64,000 nucleotides of DNA from Pseudothauera hydrothermalis (GTDB taxonomy: Bacteria > Pseudomonadota > Gammaproteobacteria > Burkholderiales > Rhodocyclaceae), in contig NZ_CP029331.1 of NCBI RefSeq assembly GCF_003345255.1, positions 1,736,001 to 1,800,000 of the forward strand, written 5' to 3'. The translations under genes were made by a program, and so were the position numbers. Below the pieces are notes generated by a model. The model saw only the letters and a list, made by a program, of their open reading frames with translations, was not told the DNA's origin and ran no database searches. This document shows positions 18,649 to 28,198 of the stretch, piece by piece (position 1 is the stretch's first letter; the number at the start of each line of letters is the position of its first letter).

Positions 18649-19998
18649 TCAGCCAATCGCTTCGGGCACCTGTGCCAGCACCTTTTGTAAAGCCGCAAAG
18701 CAGCGCTCGTCGATGGCGGTGCCCACATGTTCGGCCATGATCGCCAAGGCCTGGTCCACCGGGGTTGCGCCACGGTAGGGACGTTCGGCCGTGATCGCAT
18801 CGAAAATATCGGCCACGGTAATGATCCGCGTCTCCAGCGCAATCTCCGCAGCAGCGACGCCGCGTGGATAACCCTTGCCATCCAGGCGTTCATGATGCGC
18901 CCCGGCCACCCGGGCCAGTTCCTGGAATTGAGCGATCCGCGCCAAAATGGATTCAGTGTATGCGGCGTGGCGCTTGACCGCCTCCCATTCGGACTCATCC
19001 AACTTGCCCGGTTTGTCGAGCACCCGGTTACTCACCCCGAGCTTGCCGACATCGTGCAGCAACGCACCGCGCCGCAGCCAGCGCCGACGCGCCGGATCGA
19101 TGCCCAGCTCCTCGGCCACCAGATCGGTGTAGCGCGCCACCCGCACGCTATGGCCCGCGGTGTAGGGGCTTTTGGCATCGACCACCTGCCCGAAGGCCGC
19201 GGCGATCTCATCCAGATAGTCATCGTCCAACGGCACCTCGTAACGGGCCGGCTCCAGCGCAAACACCGCCGCCGGCAAAGATTCGGAAGCGAGCATCGGC
19301 CAAAAACCCGGGCGGGCGCAGACCCGCTCGAACACGGTACAAAGGTGCGGATCGAACCAAGTGCCGCTGCGCCGGCGTACTTCTTCCAGCGCCGCGTCCG
19401 GACCGCCGACCGAATGAAAGACATCGACCACCTGGGCCAGCAAGGCAATACGGGCGTTGAGCGGGATCGCTTCGCCCTTGAGCCGGTCGGGGCGGCCACT
19501 GCCATCCCAATGCTCGTCCAGCGCATGAATGCCGCGCGCCACCCCTTCGGAAAAACGCAATTGGCGGGCAATTTGCGCGCCGCGCTGACAGCGCGTCTGG
19601 ATCAGTTCCTGCGCCAGCTCCTCACCGTTACGCATGATGGTCAAAAGCGCCCGGAAGCGCTCGGCCAATCCGGCCTCCACGCCGGTGTGATCGATCACGA
19701 AGCGCATGACTTGGGAAAGACTGCCATCGACCCACTTGAAATCGCGCTTGAAGGATAGATCGTCGGTCAGATAAAGCTCACAGATCCGCGCAGCATTGCT
19801 GCTGCAGCCCAGATCCTTGAGCAGCAGCGTGTAGTACAGCTCCCATTGCGCATGTTCCGACAAACCCAGCGCGCGCCCCAGGTGCATGCCGATCCAGCAG
19901 CAGCGCACACAGTGGCCTTCCGGCTGGCCTTCGGTGATATCCAAGGCATGACTGAGCGCACCGATCAATTCGGATAACTTCAACCCCGCAAGCGGCAT
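18649..19998 (-). CDS. Tandem HD-GYP phosphohydrolase, N-terminal copy degenerate
   Basis: 449 residues from ATG 19998, which has GAGGAG just upstream; the frame continues further back without family resemblance. The C-terminal half (about 265-440) is a complete HD-GYP domain: TAGHSVRVARY, LLHDVGKLG, AHHERLDGKGYPRG. The N-terminal half repeats the same plan in altered form: GHCVRCCWIGMHLG, LLLKDLG in place of HD, and DEHWDGSGRPDRLKG in place of HHE..GYP. The working domain should hydrolyse c-di-GMP to pGpG/GMP; the other half is probably structural or sensory. Soluble: no signal peptide or membrane helix. It follows the ABC ATPase gene by 70 nt on the same strand. Confidence 0.9.
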   Translation of the reverse strand: MPLAGLKLSELIGALSHALDITEGQPEGHCVRCCWIGMHLGRALGLSEHAQWELYYTLLLKDLGCSSNAARICELYLTDDLSFKRDFKWVDGSLSQVMRFVIDHTGVEAGLAERFRALLTIMRNGEELAQELIQTRCQRGAQIARQLRFSEGVARGIHALDEHWDGSGRPDRLKGEAIPLNARIALLAQVVDVFHSVGGPDAALEEVRRRSGTWFDPHLCTVFERVCARPGFWPMLASESLPAAVFALEPARYEVPLDDDYLDEIAAAFGQVVDAKSPYTAGHSVRVARYTDLVAEELGIDPARRRWLRRGALLHDVGKLGVSNRVLDKPGKLDESEWEAVKRHAAYTESILARIAQFQELARVAGAHHERLDGKGYPRGVAAAEIALETRIITVADIFDAITAERPYRGATPVDQALAIMAEHVGTAIDERCFAALQKVLAQVPEAIG

Positions 19999-20068
19999 GA
20001 TTCGCTCCTCACTGTGTCCGTTGCACACAGTATGCACACTACGGCGCCCGTGCAAGCACGGCGGATCG

Positions 20069-20791
20069 TCACCCGCCGGCCAGACTGACCCCGCGCTCGG
20101 CCAACCTGCCCGCCTGCATGCGCAGCGTGCGCCCGCAGCGCGATGCCAGCGCCTCATCATGGGTGACCAGGATCAGCGTGGTGCCGGCCTCGCGGTTGAG
20201 CACAAACATCAGCTCGATGACCGCCGCACCGGTAGCTGCGTCCAGATTGCCGGTGGGCTCGTCGGCCAGCAGCAGGCGCGGATTGGGGGCAAACGCCCGG
20301 GCCAGCGCCACGCGCTGCTGCTCGCCGCCGGAAAGATGCTTGGGATAGTGACCGGTGCGCCCGCCCAGGCCCACCCGTTCCAGCCACTGCCGCGCCTGCT
20401 CGCGGGCATCGCTGCGCCCGGCCAGCTCCAGCGGCAGCATGACGTTTTCCAGCGCGGTCAGTGCCGGAAGCAGCTGAAAAGACTGGAATACAAAACCCAC
20501 CGCCTCGCCACGCAAGGCCGCGCGTGCATCTTCGTCCAACGCAAACAAGTCTTGGCCCAGCAGGCGCACCGTGCCCGCAGTGGGAACGTCCAGGCCGGCC
20601 AGCAATCCCAGCAGCGTGGATTTGCCCGAGCCGGAGGCGCCGACAATGGCCACCGACTCGCCCGGCCCCACCGTAAACGCGATATCGCTCAAAATGTCCA
20701 GCCTGCTCTGGCCGTCGGCCAGCGGCACCGACTTACACAAAGCTTCGACTTCAAGCACTGGGAGAGGAATTTCGATGCCGCTTCGATCCAT
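20069..20791 (-). CDS. ABC transporter ATP-binding protein, YbbA/LolD-like
   Basis: 240 residues with Walker A GASGSGKST, Q-loop GFVFQSFQLL, signature LSGGEQQRVALARA and Walker B LLLADEPTGNLD, the pattern of the LolD/MacB/YbbA ATPases that work with FtsX-like permeases. The start is ATG 20791, because the upstream extension lies inside the divergent esterase gene; even so the two coding regions overlap by 17 bp at their 5' ends. In many proteobacteria ybbA diverges from tesA just as here and is followed by a large permease gene (ybbP). No such permease is present; an HD-GYP gene follows instead. Confidence 0.9.
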   Translation of the reverse strand: MDRSGIEIPLPVLEVEALCKSVPLADGQSRLDILSDIAFTVGPGESVAIVGASGSGKSTLLGLLAGLDVPTAGTVRLLGQDLFALDEDARAALRGEAVGFVFQSFQLLPALTALENVMLPLELAGRSDAREQARQWLERVGLGGRTGHYPKHLSGGEQQRVALARAFAPNPRLLLADEPTGNLDAATGAAVIELMFVLNREAGTTLILVTHDEALASRCGRTLRMQAGRLAERGVSLAGG

Positions 20792-21392
20792 GGTGACCTT
20801 TTTGTTCGTTCTGTTTGCAGGTGGCGCGCAGGCGGCGACCATTCTGGTGTGGGGCGACAGCCTGTCGGCCGGCTACGGTCTGCGTCCGGATCAAGCCTGG
20901 CCCACCCTGTTGCAGACGCGGCTGGCGCGCGAAGGGTTCCCGCACCGGGTGGTCAACGCCAGCGTCAGCGGGGAGACCTCGGCCGGCGGTCGCTCCCGTC
21001 TGCCGGCCGCGCTGGCGCGCTATCGGCCCGATGTGCTGATCCTGGCCCTGGGCGCCAACGACGGCCTGCGCGGCTTGCCGCCCGAACACTTGGCCGACAA
21101 CCTGGGCGCCATGATCGAGGCCGCCCATCGAGCTGGCGCCCGCGTATTGCTGGCCGGGATGCAAATGCCGCCCAACTACGGGCCGGTCTATACACGACGC
21201 TTTGCGGAAACCTTCGCACGTGTAGCCCAAGCGCACAAGGTGGCGCTGCTGCCCTTTCTGCTGGAAGGTTTTGCCGAACGCAGAGCGCTTTTTCAGCCCG
21301 ACGGTCTGCATCCTACTGCCGACGCGCAGCCCTTGATCCTTGACAATGTGTGGCCCCGGCTGATGCCGCTGCTTGGCGACGGCAAGCCCTGA
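20775..21392 (+). CDS. tesA: Periplasmic GDSL esterase/thioesterase I (TesA-like arylesterase)
   Basis: 205 residues of the SGNH hydrolase family. The catalytic serine is in the block I motif VWGDSLSAGYGL, the oxyanion-hole Gly and Asn appear in NASVSGETSAGG and LALGANDGLRG, and the Asp/His pair is in QPDGLHPTADAQ. A signal peptide (VTFLFVLFAGGAQA) directs it to the periplasm. ATG 20775 is chosen because GAGAGG lies at 20762-20767; the ATG five codons later is possible. Homologues cleave acyl-CoA, lysophospholipid and aryl ester substrates. The stop codon directly abuts the stop of convergent selD. Confidence 0.93.
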   Translation: MPLRSMVTFLFVLFAGGAQAATILVWGDSLSAGYGLRPDQAWPTLLQTRLAREGFPHRVVNASVSGETSAGGRSRLPAALARYRPDVLILALGANDGLRGLPPEHLADNLGAMIEAAHRAGARVLLAGMQMPPNYGPVYTRRFAETFARVAQAHKVALLPFLLEGFAERRALFQPDGLHPTADAQPLILDNVWPRLMPLLGDGKP

Positions 21393-22433
21393 TCACAGCA
21401 CCCGCACGCCAGCCGCGCCGGCCAGCAGGCGGCCGATTACCCACGCGCGTGTGCCTTGCACCGCATGCACGGTCTGGAGCACCGCATCGACCGCATTCGG
21501 CGCGCAAGCCACCAACAGGCCGCCACTGGTCTGCGGGTCGGTGATCAGCTTGCGCTGCCACTCGGGGGCTTCGGCCGCCCACTGCACCGCATCGCCATAG
21601 CTTGCCCAGTTGCGGGTGGAAGCGCCGGTGGCCACGCCGTCCTTGACCAACTCGACCGCTTCATCGATCGACGGCAGATCTTCAAAGCGCAATTCCGCGC
21701 CCAGCCGGCTGGCGCGGCAGACCTCCAGCAAATGACCGGCCAAGCCGAAACCGGTGACATCGGTCATCGCATGTACGCCGGGCAGCGCCGCCAAGTGTTC
21801 GCCGACACGATTGAGCAAGGTCGTCCAGCGCAGCATCTGAGCGTAACCGTCGGCCGACAGCACACCTTTTTTGAGCCCGGCAGAAAGAATGCCCACGCCC
21901 AACGGTTTGGTGAGAATCAGCACATCGCCGGCCGCCGCACCGGCGTTGGTCTTGACCTTGGCCGGATCGACCACGCCCAGCCCAACCAGGCCATAGATGG
22001 GTTCCAGCACGTCGATCGAATGCCCGCCCGCCACTGGAATGCCGGCTTCACGACAGGTTGCTGCGCCGCCTTCCAGAATGCGGCCAATGGCTTCCGTCGG
22101 CAGCTTGTCGATTGGCATACCCACCACCGCCAGGGCAAGGATGGGGCGTGCGCCCATGGCATACACATCGGACAGCGCGTTGGTGGCCGCGATGCGACCA
22201 AAGTCGAAGGGGTCATCGACGATGGGGGTGAAAAAATCGGTGGTCGCCACCACCGCCTGATGGTCGTTGAGCCGATACACCGCCGCATCGTCGGCATGCT
22301 CGGTGCCGACAAGAAGCTCTGGTGGCAGCACGCCTGCGGGCATTTTGCCAAGCAGGCTGCTCAACACCGCAGGCGCGATTTTGCAGCCGCATCCGCCGCC
22401 ATGGGAAAATTGGGTCAGTCTGATCCGGTCCAT
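21393..22433 (-). CDS. selD: Selenide, water dikinase (selenophosphate synthetase)
   Basis: 346 residues starting MDRIRLTQFSHGGGCGCK. Cys15 and Lys18 correspond to the essential Cys17 and Lys20 of the E. coli enzyme, and this copy uses cysteine, not selenocysteine. It makes selenophosphate from selenide and ATP. The frame continues 36 codons upstream, but that stretch lies within selU and has no family similarity. Its ATG (minus, 22431-22433) overlaps an in-frame ATG of the divergent selU frame. With selU next door the product is most likely used for tRNA 2-selenouridine; no selA, selB or tRNA-Sec is in the window. Confidence 0.95.
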   Translation of the reverse strand: MDRIRLTQFSHGGGCGCKIAPAVLSSLLGKMPAGVLPPELLVGTEHADDAAVYRLNDHQAVVATTDFFTPIVDDPFDFGRIAATNALSDVYAMGARPILALAVVGMPIDKLPTEAIGRILEGGAATCREAGIPVAGGHSIDVLEPIYGLVGLGVVDPAKVKTNAGAAAGDVLILTKPLGVGILSAGLKKGVLSADGYAQMLRWTTLLNRVGEHLAALPGVHAMTDVTGFGLAGHLLEVCRASRLGAELRFEDLPSIDEAVELVKDGVATGASTRNWASYGDAVQWAAEAPEWQRKLITDPQTSGGLLVACAPNAVDAVLQTVHAVQGTRAWVIGRLLAGAAGVRVL

Positions 22434-22476
22434 GAATCTACACAGGGAGAAGGCGTCGCAACCGACGCAACAGGCA

Positions 22477-23535
22477 ATGAAACAGGGGCTTGCGACCGTA
22501 GCACAGCACACCGACTTTGACGAGATCATCGACGCCCGCACCCCGGCCGAGTTTGCCGAGGATCATCTGCCCGGTGCGTTGAACCTGCCGGTGCTCGACA
22601 ACGCGCAGCGCATCGTCGTCGGCACGCTGTACAAACAGCGCTCGGCCTTCGAGGCACGCCGGGTCGGCGGAGCCATGGTGGCCGAAAACATCGCCCGCCA
22701 CCTTGCCGGTCCGCTGGCCAACAAGCCCAAGGACTGGCGGCCGTTGGTCTATTGCTGGCGCGGTGGCCAGCGCAGCGGCGCCTTCGTGACCTGGCTGCGC
22801 ATGGTGGGTTGGGATGCTCACCAGCTGGAAGGCGGCTACAAAGCCTGGCGGCGCATGGTGGTGGCGGAACTGGCGCAATTGCCCGCGCGCCTGACTTTCC
22901 GGGTGGTCTGCGGCCCGACCGGCAGCGCCAAAACCCGCTTACTGCATGCGCTGGCCGCCCGCGGCGCCCAGGTGCTCGATCTGGAAGGCTTGGCCGGGCA
23001 CCGCGGCTCGGTGCTCGGCGCTCTGCCCGGCCAGCCGCAACCGACGCAAAAGTCTTTTGAAACCGCGCTGTTTGGCGTATTACGCGGTCTGGACCCCAAC
23101 CGCCCGGTTTATGTGGAAGCCGAAAGCCGCAAGATCGGTGCGGTACATATCCCCGAGGCGCTGATTATGGCCATACGCGCCAGCGCCTGCGTGTTCATCG
23201 AAGCCAGTCGCAGCGCACGGCTGGCCTTTTTGCTGCGCGACTACGCCTGGCTGGGCGACGAGCCTGCACGCTTACAGGCCGATCTGTCCCGACTGAAGGG
23301 CCTGCACAGCAATGAAACCCTGGCGCGCTGGCAAGACTGGGCCGCTACCGGCGCCTTGGCGGAACTTTTCGGTGAACTCATCGACCTGCATTACGACCCG
23401 CTCTACCGCCGTTCGCAGCGACTGCACTACAGCGGCCTGGAGCGCGCGCCACGGTTTTACGCCGAGCGTCTGGACGATGCCGGCATCGACGCACTGGCCG
23501 CCGCGATCCTTGCGGCCGAAGCGTCGCGCGCATAA
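22477..23535 (+). CDS. selU: tRNA 2-selenouridine synthase (SelU/MnmH)
   Basis: 352 residues. The N-terminal rhodanese domain begins at FDEIIDARTPAEFAEDHLPGA and has its active cysteine Cys93 in LVYCWRGGQRSG. The C-terminal half is a P-loop domain, here GPTGSAKTRLL near residue 147. The enzyme replaces sulfur by selenium in 2-thiouridine at position 34 of glutamate, lysine and glutamine tRNAs, through a geranylated intermediate, using selenophosphate from SelD encoded divergently. The start is uncertain: ATG 22477 gives an N-terminus like other family members; ATG 22432 would add 15 residues and overlap the selD start codon. Neither has a strong ribosome-binding site. Confidence 0.92.
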   Translation: MKQGLATVAQHTDFDEIIDARTPAEFAEDHLPGALNLPVLDNAQRIVVGTLYKQRSAFEARRVGGAMVAENIARHLAGPLANKPKDWRPLVYCWRGGQRSGAFVTWLRMVGWDAHQLEGGYKAWRRMVVAELAQLPARLTFRVVCGPTGSAKTRLLHALAARGAQVLDLEGLAGHRGSVLGALPGQPQPTQKSFETALFGVLRGLDPNRPVYVEAESRKIGAVHIPEALIMAIRASACVFIEASRSARLAFLLRDYAWLGDEPARLQADLSRLKGLHSNETLARWQDWAATGALAELFGELIDLHYDPLYRRSQRLHYSGLERAPRFYAERLDDAGIDALAAAILAAEASRA

Positions 23536-23547
23536 CCACGCCTTGCG

Positions 23548-24093
23548 CTATGGTAACCGCGCCACCTGTCCAACCCCGCGCAGCGCACACACACGCTGGA
23601 TGAGCGCGGGACGCGGCGCAGTCACCTCGCCCTGCTCGAAGGCGACGATGCTGTAGTCGCCGCCCAGCCGTTCCAGCAACTCGCCGGGGCGCAGCAAAAA
23701 ATCCGGATTGGACGGCTTGCCGAAGCGCTCGTTGCCGACCATGAAGGTTTCAAAGATCAGCACGCCGTCAGCCGCAAGACAATCGAGCAAGGCCGCAAAG
23801 CGCGGACGGTACAAATAGTTGGTGACCACGATGCCGTCGAACTGCGCGCCGGCCAGCGGCCAGGGGCCATTTTCCAGCTCGGCTTGCCGGGGTGTGACCC
23901 CAGGCACGTCCTGCAATGTCGCCAACGCCGTCGCATCGCGGTCCACCGCCTCCACCTGGTAACCGCGCGCGGCCAGCCAGCGCGCATGGCGACCGCCGCC
24001 ACAGGCCAAATCCAGCACCCGCCCGCCGGCGCGCACCAGCGGCGCAAAGCGGGTGACCCAGGCCGATGGCGCAAGACGATCGAAGTGCGCCAT
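23548..24093 (-). CDS. Class I SAM-dependent methyltransferase
   Basis: 181 residues. Motif I is VLDLACGGGRHARWLA (about residues 26-41), followed by the acidic residue of motif II in VEAVDRDA and a motif IV-like FDGIVVTNYLYRP. This is the compact TehB-like Rossmann fold, found in enzymes acting on small molecules, but the substrate cannot be told. The ATG shares its A with the last base of the dehydrogenase stop codon (TGATG), a sign of translational coupling to that gene. Soluble and cytoplasmic. Confidence 0.88.
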   Translation of the reverse strand: MAHFDRLAPSAWVTRFAPLVRAGGRVLDLACGGGRHARWLAARGYQVEAVDRDATALATLQDVPGVTPRQAELENGPWPLAGAQFDGIVVTNYLYRPRFAALLDCLAADGVLIFETFMVGNERFGKPSNPDFLLRPGELLERLGGDYSIVAFEQGEVTAPRPALIQRVCALRGVGQVARLP

Positions 24094-25553
24094 CAGCGGT
24101 CCAGGCCCGCCATGTGGATGGCTTTGATTTCCAGGTATTCGTCGATACCGTGAGTCGCCCCTTCCCGCCCCAGACCGGACTGCTTGACGCCGCCAAAGGG
24201 CGCGACCTCGTTGGAGAGTATGCCGGTGTTGACGCCCACCATGCCGTATTCCAGCGCCTCGGCGACACGGAAAATCCGTCCCACATCGCGCGCATAAAAA
24301 TACGCCGCCAGACCGAACTCGGTATCGTTGGCCATGCGGATGGCCTCTTCTTCGGTTTCGAAGCGGAAGATCGGCGCCACCGGACCGAAGATCTCCTCGC
24401 GCGCCACCCGCATCGCCGCCGTAGCCCCGGCCAGCACGGTAGGTTGATAAAAGGTGCCGCCCAGCGCATGGCGCGCACCTCCGACCAGCGCACGCGCCCC
24501 CTTGGCCAGTGCATCGGCCACCAGCTCTTCGACTTTAGCGATGGCCGCTTGGTCGATCAACGGCCCGATATTCACCCCTTCGTCCGCGCCGCGGCCAACC
24601 TTGAAGCGGCTCATCGCCGCGGCCAGCTTGTCGGCAAAGGCATCATGAATGCCCGCCTGCACCAGCAAGCGGTTGGCGCACACACAGGTTTGTCCGGCAT
24701 TACGGTACTTGGAAGCCAGCGCGCCCTCGACCGCGGCGTCCAGGTCGGCATCGTCGAACACGATGAACGGCGCATTGCCGCCCAACTCCAGGGACAGCTT
24801 TTTGATCGTGGGCGCGCATTGCGCCATCAGCAAACGTCCGACCTCGGTGGAGCCGGTGAAAGACAGCTTGCGCACCGCCGGACTGGCGGTAAGCACGCCG
24901 CCGATGGCCACCGGATCGCCGGTGATGACGTTGAGCACGCCGGCGGGCAGCCCCGCCTCCTCGGCCAGCGCCGCCAGCGCCAGGGCGGTATAAGGTGTCT
25001 GCTCGGCCGGCTTGACCACCGCGGCGCAACCTGCGGCCAGCGCCGGCGCCACCTTGCGGGTGATCATCGCAGCCGGGAAATTCCACGGGGTAATCATCGC
25101 GCACACCCCCACCGGCTGGCGCATGGCCAGCAAGCGGCGGTCCGCGGCGGGCGATGGAATCAGCTCGCCACCGGCGCGCTTGGCCTGTTCGGCATACCAT
25201 TCGACGAAAGAGGCGGCATACATCACTTCGCCGCGCGCCTCGGCCAGCGGTTTGCCCTGCTCGGTGGTCATCAACCAGGCCAGTTCATCGGCATGAGCGA
25301 CGATCAGCTCGAACCAGCGCTTGAGCAGGCGAGCGCGCTCGTGTGCGGTGCGCTGCCGCCACGGCCCCCAGGCGGCAGCGGCCGCGGCAATCGCCCGCTC
25401 GGTTTCCGCCGCGCCCATCCGCGGCACGCAACCGATGCGCTTGCCGCTGGCCGGGTCATGGACTTCGAACACTGCGCCATCATCGGCGGCGCACCAACGG
25501 CCGCCGATCAGCGCGTGCTCACGGAAAAGACGAAAAGCGGTGACATCGGTCAT
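24093..25553 (-). CDS. gabD: NAD(P)-dependent succinate-semialdehyde dehydrogenase family protein
   Basis: 486 residues, the usual length of GabD-type aldehyde dehydrogenases. Catalytic Cys290 lies in NAGQTCVCANR and general base Glu256 in LELGGN; the cofactor site region reads ITPWNFPAAM and FTGSTEVGR. Among this superfamily the sequence, including the pair of cysteines two residues apart (TCVC), is closest in my reading to succinate-semialdehyde dehydrogenase, but glutarate-semialdehyde or another short semialdehyde is possible. The start is ATG 25553; 40 upstream codons in frame are not family-like. No GABA transaminase gene is adjacent. It is coupled to the methyltransferase gene. Confidence 0.85.
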   Translation of the reverse strand: MTDVTAFRLFREHALIGGRWCAADDGAVFEVHDPASGKRIGCVPRMGAAETERAIAAAAAAWGPWRQRTAHERARLLKRWFELIVAHADELAWLMTTEQGKPLAEARGEVMYAASFVEWYAEQAKRAGGELIPSPAADRRLLAMRQPVGVCAMITPWNFPAAMITRKVAPALAAGCAAVVKPAEQTPYTALALAALAEEAGLPAGVLNVITGDPVAIGGVLTASPAVRKLSFTGSTEVGRLLMAQCAPTIKKLSLELGGNAPFIVFDDADLDAAVEGALASKYRNAGQTCVCANRLLVQAGIHDAFADKLAAAMSRFKVGRGADEGVNIGPLIDQAAIAKVEELVADALAKGARALVGGARHALGGTFYQPTVLAGATAAMRVAREEIFGPVAPIFRFETEEEAIRMANDTEFGLAAYFYARDVGRIFRVAEALEYGMVGVNTGILSNEVAPFGGVKQSGLGREGATHGIDEYLEIKAIHMAGLDR

Positions 25554-25675
25554 GGTGTTGGCCTCGTGCAGTGGGCGAGGGGCCGATTGTAGCGGTATCG
25601 CATGCATGAAGCGCTGCCACCGGGCTGTGCGCGGCCGCACTGCCCACCGCGCGGCGCGCACAGCCAGCGGCACGC

Positions 25676-27292
25676 TTACAACTTGAACATGCCACGCAGC
25701 GTGTCTTCGGTGCGTCCGGCCAGTTGCGCCAGTTCGCCGGCCGCCTGCTCGGATATTTGCGCCTGATGGGCGTTACTCTCCGCGGCGCGGGCAACGCGTT
25801 CGACCTCCTCGGCAAGCAGTTGCGCTGCCTGCGCCTGTTCGGTCACGCCATGGCGCATCGAGGCCACGGCTTCCCGCGCCACATCGATTTGCGCGGCGAT
25901 CTGCGCCATCGACTGACGCAGTTCCGCCGCGTGCCCTTCGCCTTGCCGGGCACGGTTGCGGGCCTGCTGCATGTGGCGGGTGGTGGCTTCGGACTGACCG
26001 CGCACTTGTTCGATGACTTCATGAATCTGGTCGGTGGAGTGCGCGGTGCGCTCGGCCAGTTTGCGCACTTCATCGGCCACCACCGCAAAGCCGCGCCCCT
26101 GCTCGCCGGCGCGTGCCGCCTCGATGGCGGCATTGAGCGCAAGCAGATTGGTCTGGTCGGCAATTTCCTTGATTACTCCGGCAATTCCGGCGATTTCATT
26201 GGTCTTGGCAACCAGCTCCTCCAGCGACAGCGCGGCTTCTTCGGTGAGCTTGGCAATCGATTCGATCTCGCCCGCGGTCAGCGCCACCCGTTGGCCATCC
26301 TGCTGCGCCCGGCTTTGCGCCGCGCTGGCCTGTTCATCCACTTCGCGGGCCTGATCGCGCAATTGGTCGATGCTGGTCGACAACTGCTCCACCGCCGCCG
26401 CCATGCGCTCGGCACGCTCGGCGTTTTCGCTGGCCTTGGCAAGCGTCTCGTGGCTGCTTGCCGCTTGCGCGTCTGCCCCGCTACGCACTTTGGCAAACGC
26501 GGCAAGCGTATCGGCCACCACCCGGCGTAAACTGTCTTGCAAACCGCTCAGGGCGGCAACGATACGGCCGAGTTCATCATTGCCGACCGCTGGCACTGTA
26601 ACGGACAAATCGCGCTCTTCGGCAATGCGCTTGACCACGGCACTGACTACCTGCAAGCGGCCGCGCACCATGCGGTCGATGCCTAGGCCCACGCCAACGC
26701 CGACGATCAAGGCCACCACCGCCAGCGTAATCACCCAGCGTCGGGCATTGCGTGCTTCCTCCAGAAACTGCGCCACCTCAGCGCGGTTTTTCCGGTAGCG
26801 GTCTTCGAGTATCGGCTCCAATTCGGCGCGGATATCCCGCCAGGCCGGGGTGACTTCGTCTTTGAGCACCCGCACGGCTTCCCCCGTCTCCCCCGCTTCC
26901 GCCAATCGGATCAGCCGCTCGGCCGCCGGCGCCACCTGCCGGTCCCATCTCTGGCCCCATTCGCGCACTTTGACGGCAACTTCCGGCCGGCGCGCGGTAC
27001 TGGCCACCTGTTCGGCCAACTCTGCAAAGCCTTTCAGGGAGGCCGCTGCGTTGCTGAGCGCCTGGGCGTCATTGGCGCGCAACGCCACAAAGCGCAATGC
27101 AGCCTGACTTTGTACCCCCAAAAAGCGCAACTCACGCATGCCGACCTCGTTGGGCAGAATGACATCGTTGACCGTGACCAACTCACGGTCGAGCCGCGCC
27201 ACCGAATTGAGGGCAACCGCCAGCGCAGCGCCGGCGGCCAGCAAGATCGTTGCAATGCCCAGCGTCACCCGGGCCCGAATGCCGAGACTCAT
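25676..27292 (-). CDS. Methyl-accepting chemotaxis protein with four-helix-bundle-type sensor
   Basis: 538 residues. First membrane helix at about 9-29, a helical periplasmic sensor of roughly 160 residues resembling the 4HB_MCP type, second helix near 187-207 ([20 protein letters not shown]), HAMP, then a signalling domain with the conserved tip [19 protein letters not shown] near residue 379. No obvious CheR/CheB tether at the C-terminus. The gene stands alone; 180 bp separate it from the divergent interrupted kinase. Ligand unknown. Distinct in sensor type from the dCache receptor at 11.3 kb. Confidence 0.92.
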   Translation of the reverse strand: MSLGIRARVTLGIATILLAAGAALAVALNSVARLDRELVTVNDVILPNEVGMRELRFLGVQSQAALRFVALRANDAQALSNAAASLKGFAELAEQVASTARRPEVAVKVREWGQRWDRQVAPAAERLIRLAEAGETGEAVRVLKDEVTPAWRDIRAELEPILEDRYRKNRAEVAQFLEEARNARRWVITLAVVALIVGVGVGLGIDRMVRGRLQVVSAVVKRIAEERDLSVTVPAVGNDELGRIVAALSGLQDSLRRVVADTLAAFAKVRSGADAQAASSHETLAKASENAERAERMAAAVEQLSTSIDQLRDQAREVDEQASAAQSRAQQDGQRVALTAGEIESIAKLTEEAALSLEELVAKTNEIAGIAGVIKEIADQTNLLALNAAIEAARAGEQGRGFAVVADEVRKLAERTAHSTDQIHEVIEQVRGQSEATTRHMQQARNRARQGEGHAAELRQSMAQIAAQIDVAREAVASMRHGVTEQAQAAQLLAEEVERVARAAESNAHQAQISEQAAGELAQLAGRTEDTLRGMFKL

Positions 27293-28172
27293 TTTCGACC
27301 TCCATCAATCCAATCGACTGCAAACACCACATGTCTGGCTCATTTACGTCAGCGTCGCTGGCGTTCTTGAATATCTTTGTGAAATTCTAAACACTGCACC
27401 AGCCCGACGGCCTGCTTCTGGCAGCGAACGCCACGCAAGCCGTAACCAGTGCCAAAGATCACAGGGGTGACTATGGTCCGTACAAGCCGTGCTGTGGTTT
27501 TCAGCAGTGGGCCGTCGAGCCGGCCCCAAGCTGAGCCTTCCAACCTGCCACCAGCGGCGCTGTCGCCCGCCATGCTGGGCATCGTGCCCATACCGGCGGC
27601 CGCAGCCGGCACCCAGGGCGAACCCTGGCTGGCCGGGGCCATCGTTCTGGCTGCGCTGATCCTGGCCGTGCCAGTAACACTCCGGTTATGGCGCAAGTGG
27701 CAGGCGGAAAGGTCTTGTCAACGCGCCGACGATGCCGCGCGCCAAGCCGCCGAACGCGCACTGCGTGAAAGTCAGGCGCGTTACCGTGAGGTGGTCGAAT
27801 CGGTCAATGAAGTCATCTTCCGCACCGACGCCGAGGGGCGGTTCAATTTTCTGAATACCGCCTGGCAAACCATCAGCGGCTACACGGTGGCAGAAAGCTT
27901 GGGGCAGAAGCTATGCGCCTATCTGCATCCGGACGACATTGCAAAGGTATGCGAACAGCTTGGCGAGGCGGCCGCCGGAGCCCGGGACGGCTGCCAATGC
28001 GAATTCCGTTTGCGCACCCGCAACGGTGAGATCCGTTGGATCGAGGCTGCCGCCCGCGCAGTGCGAGACGGTGGCAGCGCGGGGCTGGCCGGCACCCTGG
28101 ACGACATTTCCGCGCGCAAAATTGCCGAGCTGACCTTGCGCAACCTCAACCAGGAACTGGAATTCCGGGTAC

Positions 28173-28182
28173 GGGTGCGCAC
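28173..28182. repeat. Target-site duplication, left copy
   Basis: GGGTGCGCAC immediately left of the insertion element, identical to 29453-29462 on the other side. The 10-bp size is normal for ISAs1-family elements. Confidence 0.9.
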
Positions 28183-28197
28183 CAGGGCAATCGCACC
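28183..28197. repeat. Insertion-sequence terminal inverted repeat, left
   Basis: CAGGGCAATCGCACC; exact reverse complement of 29438-29452. It lies 1 bp beyond the transposase stop codon. Confidence 0.92.
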
Positions 28198-28198
28198 T

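Noticed and set aside
22372-22400. Selenocysteine codon in selD
   Set aside because: The active-site codons read Cys (GGGCGCK); no in-frame UGA is present.
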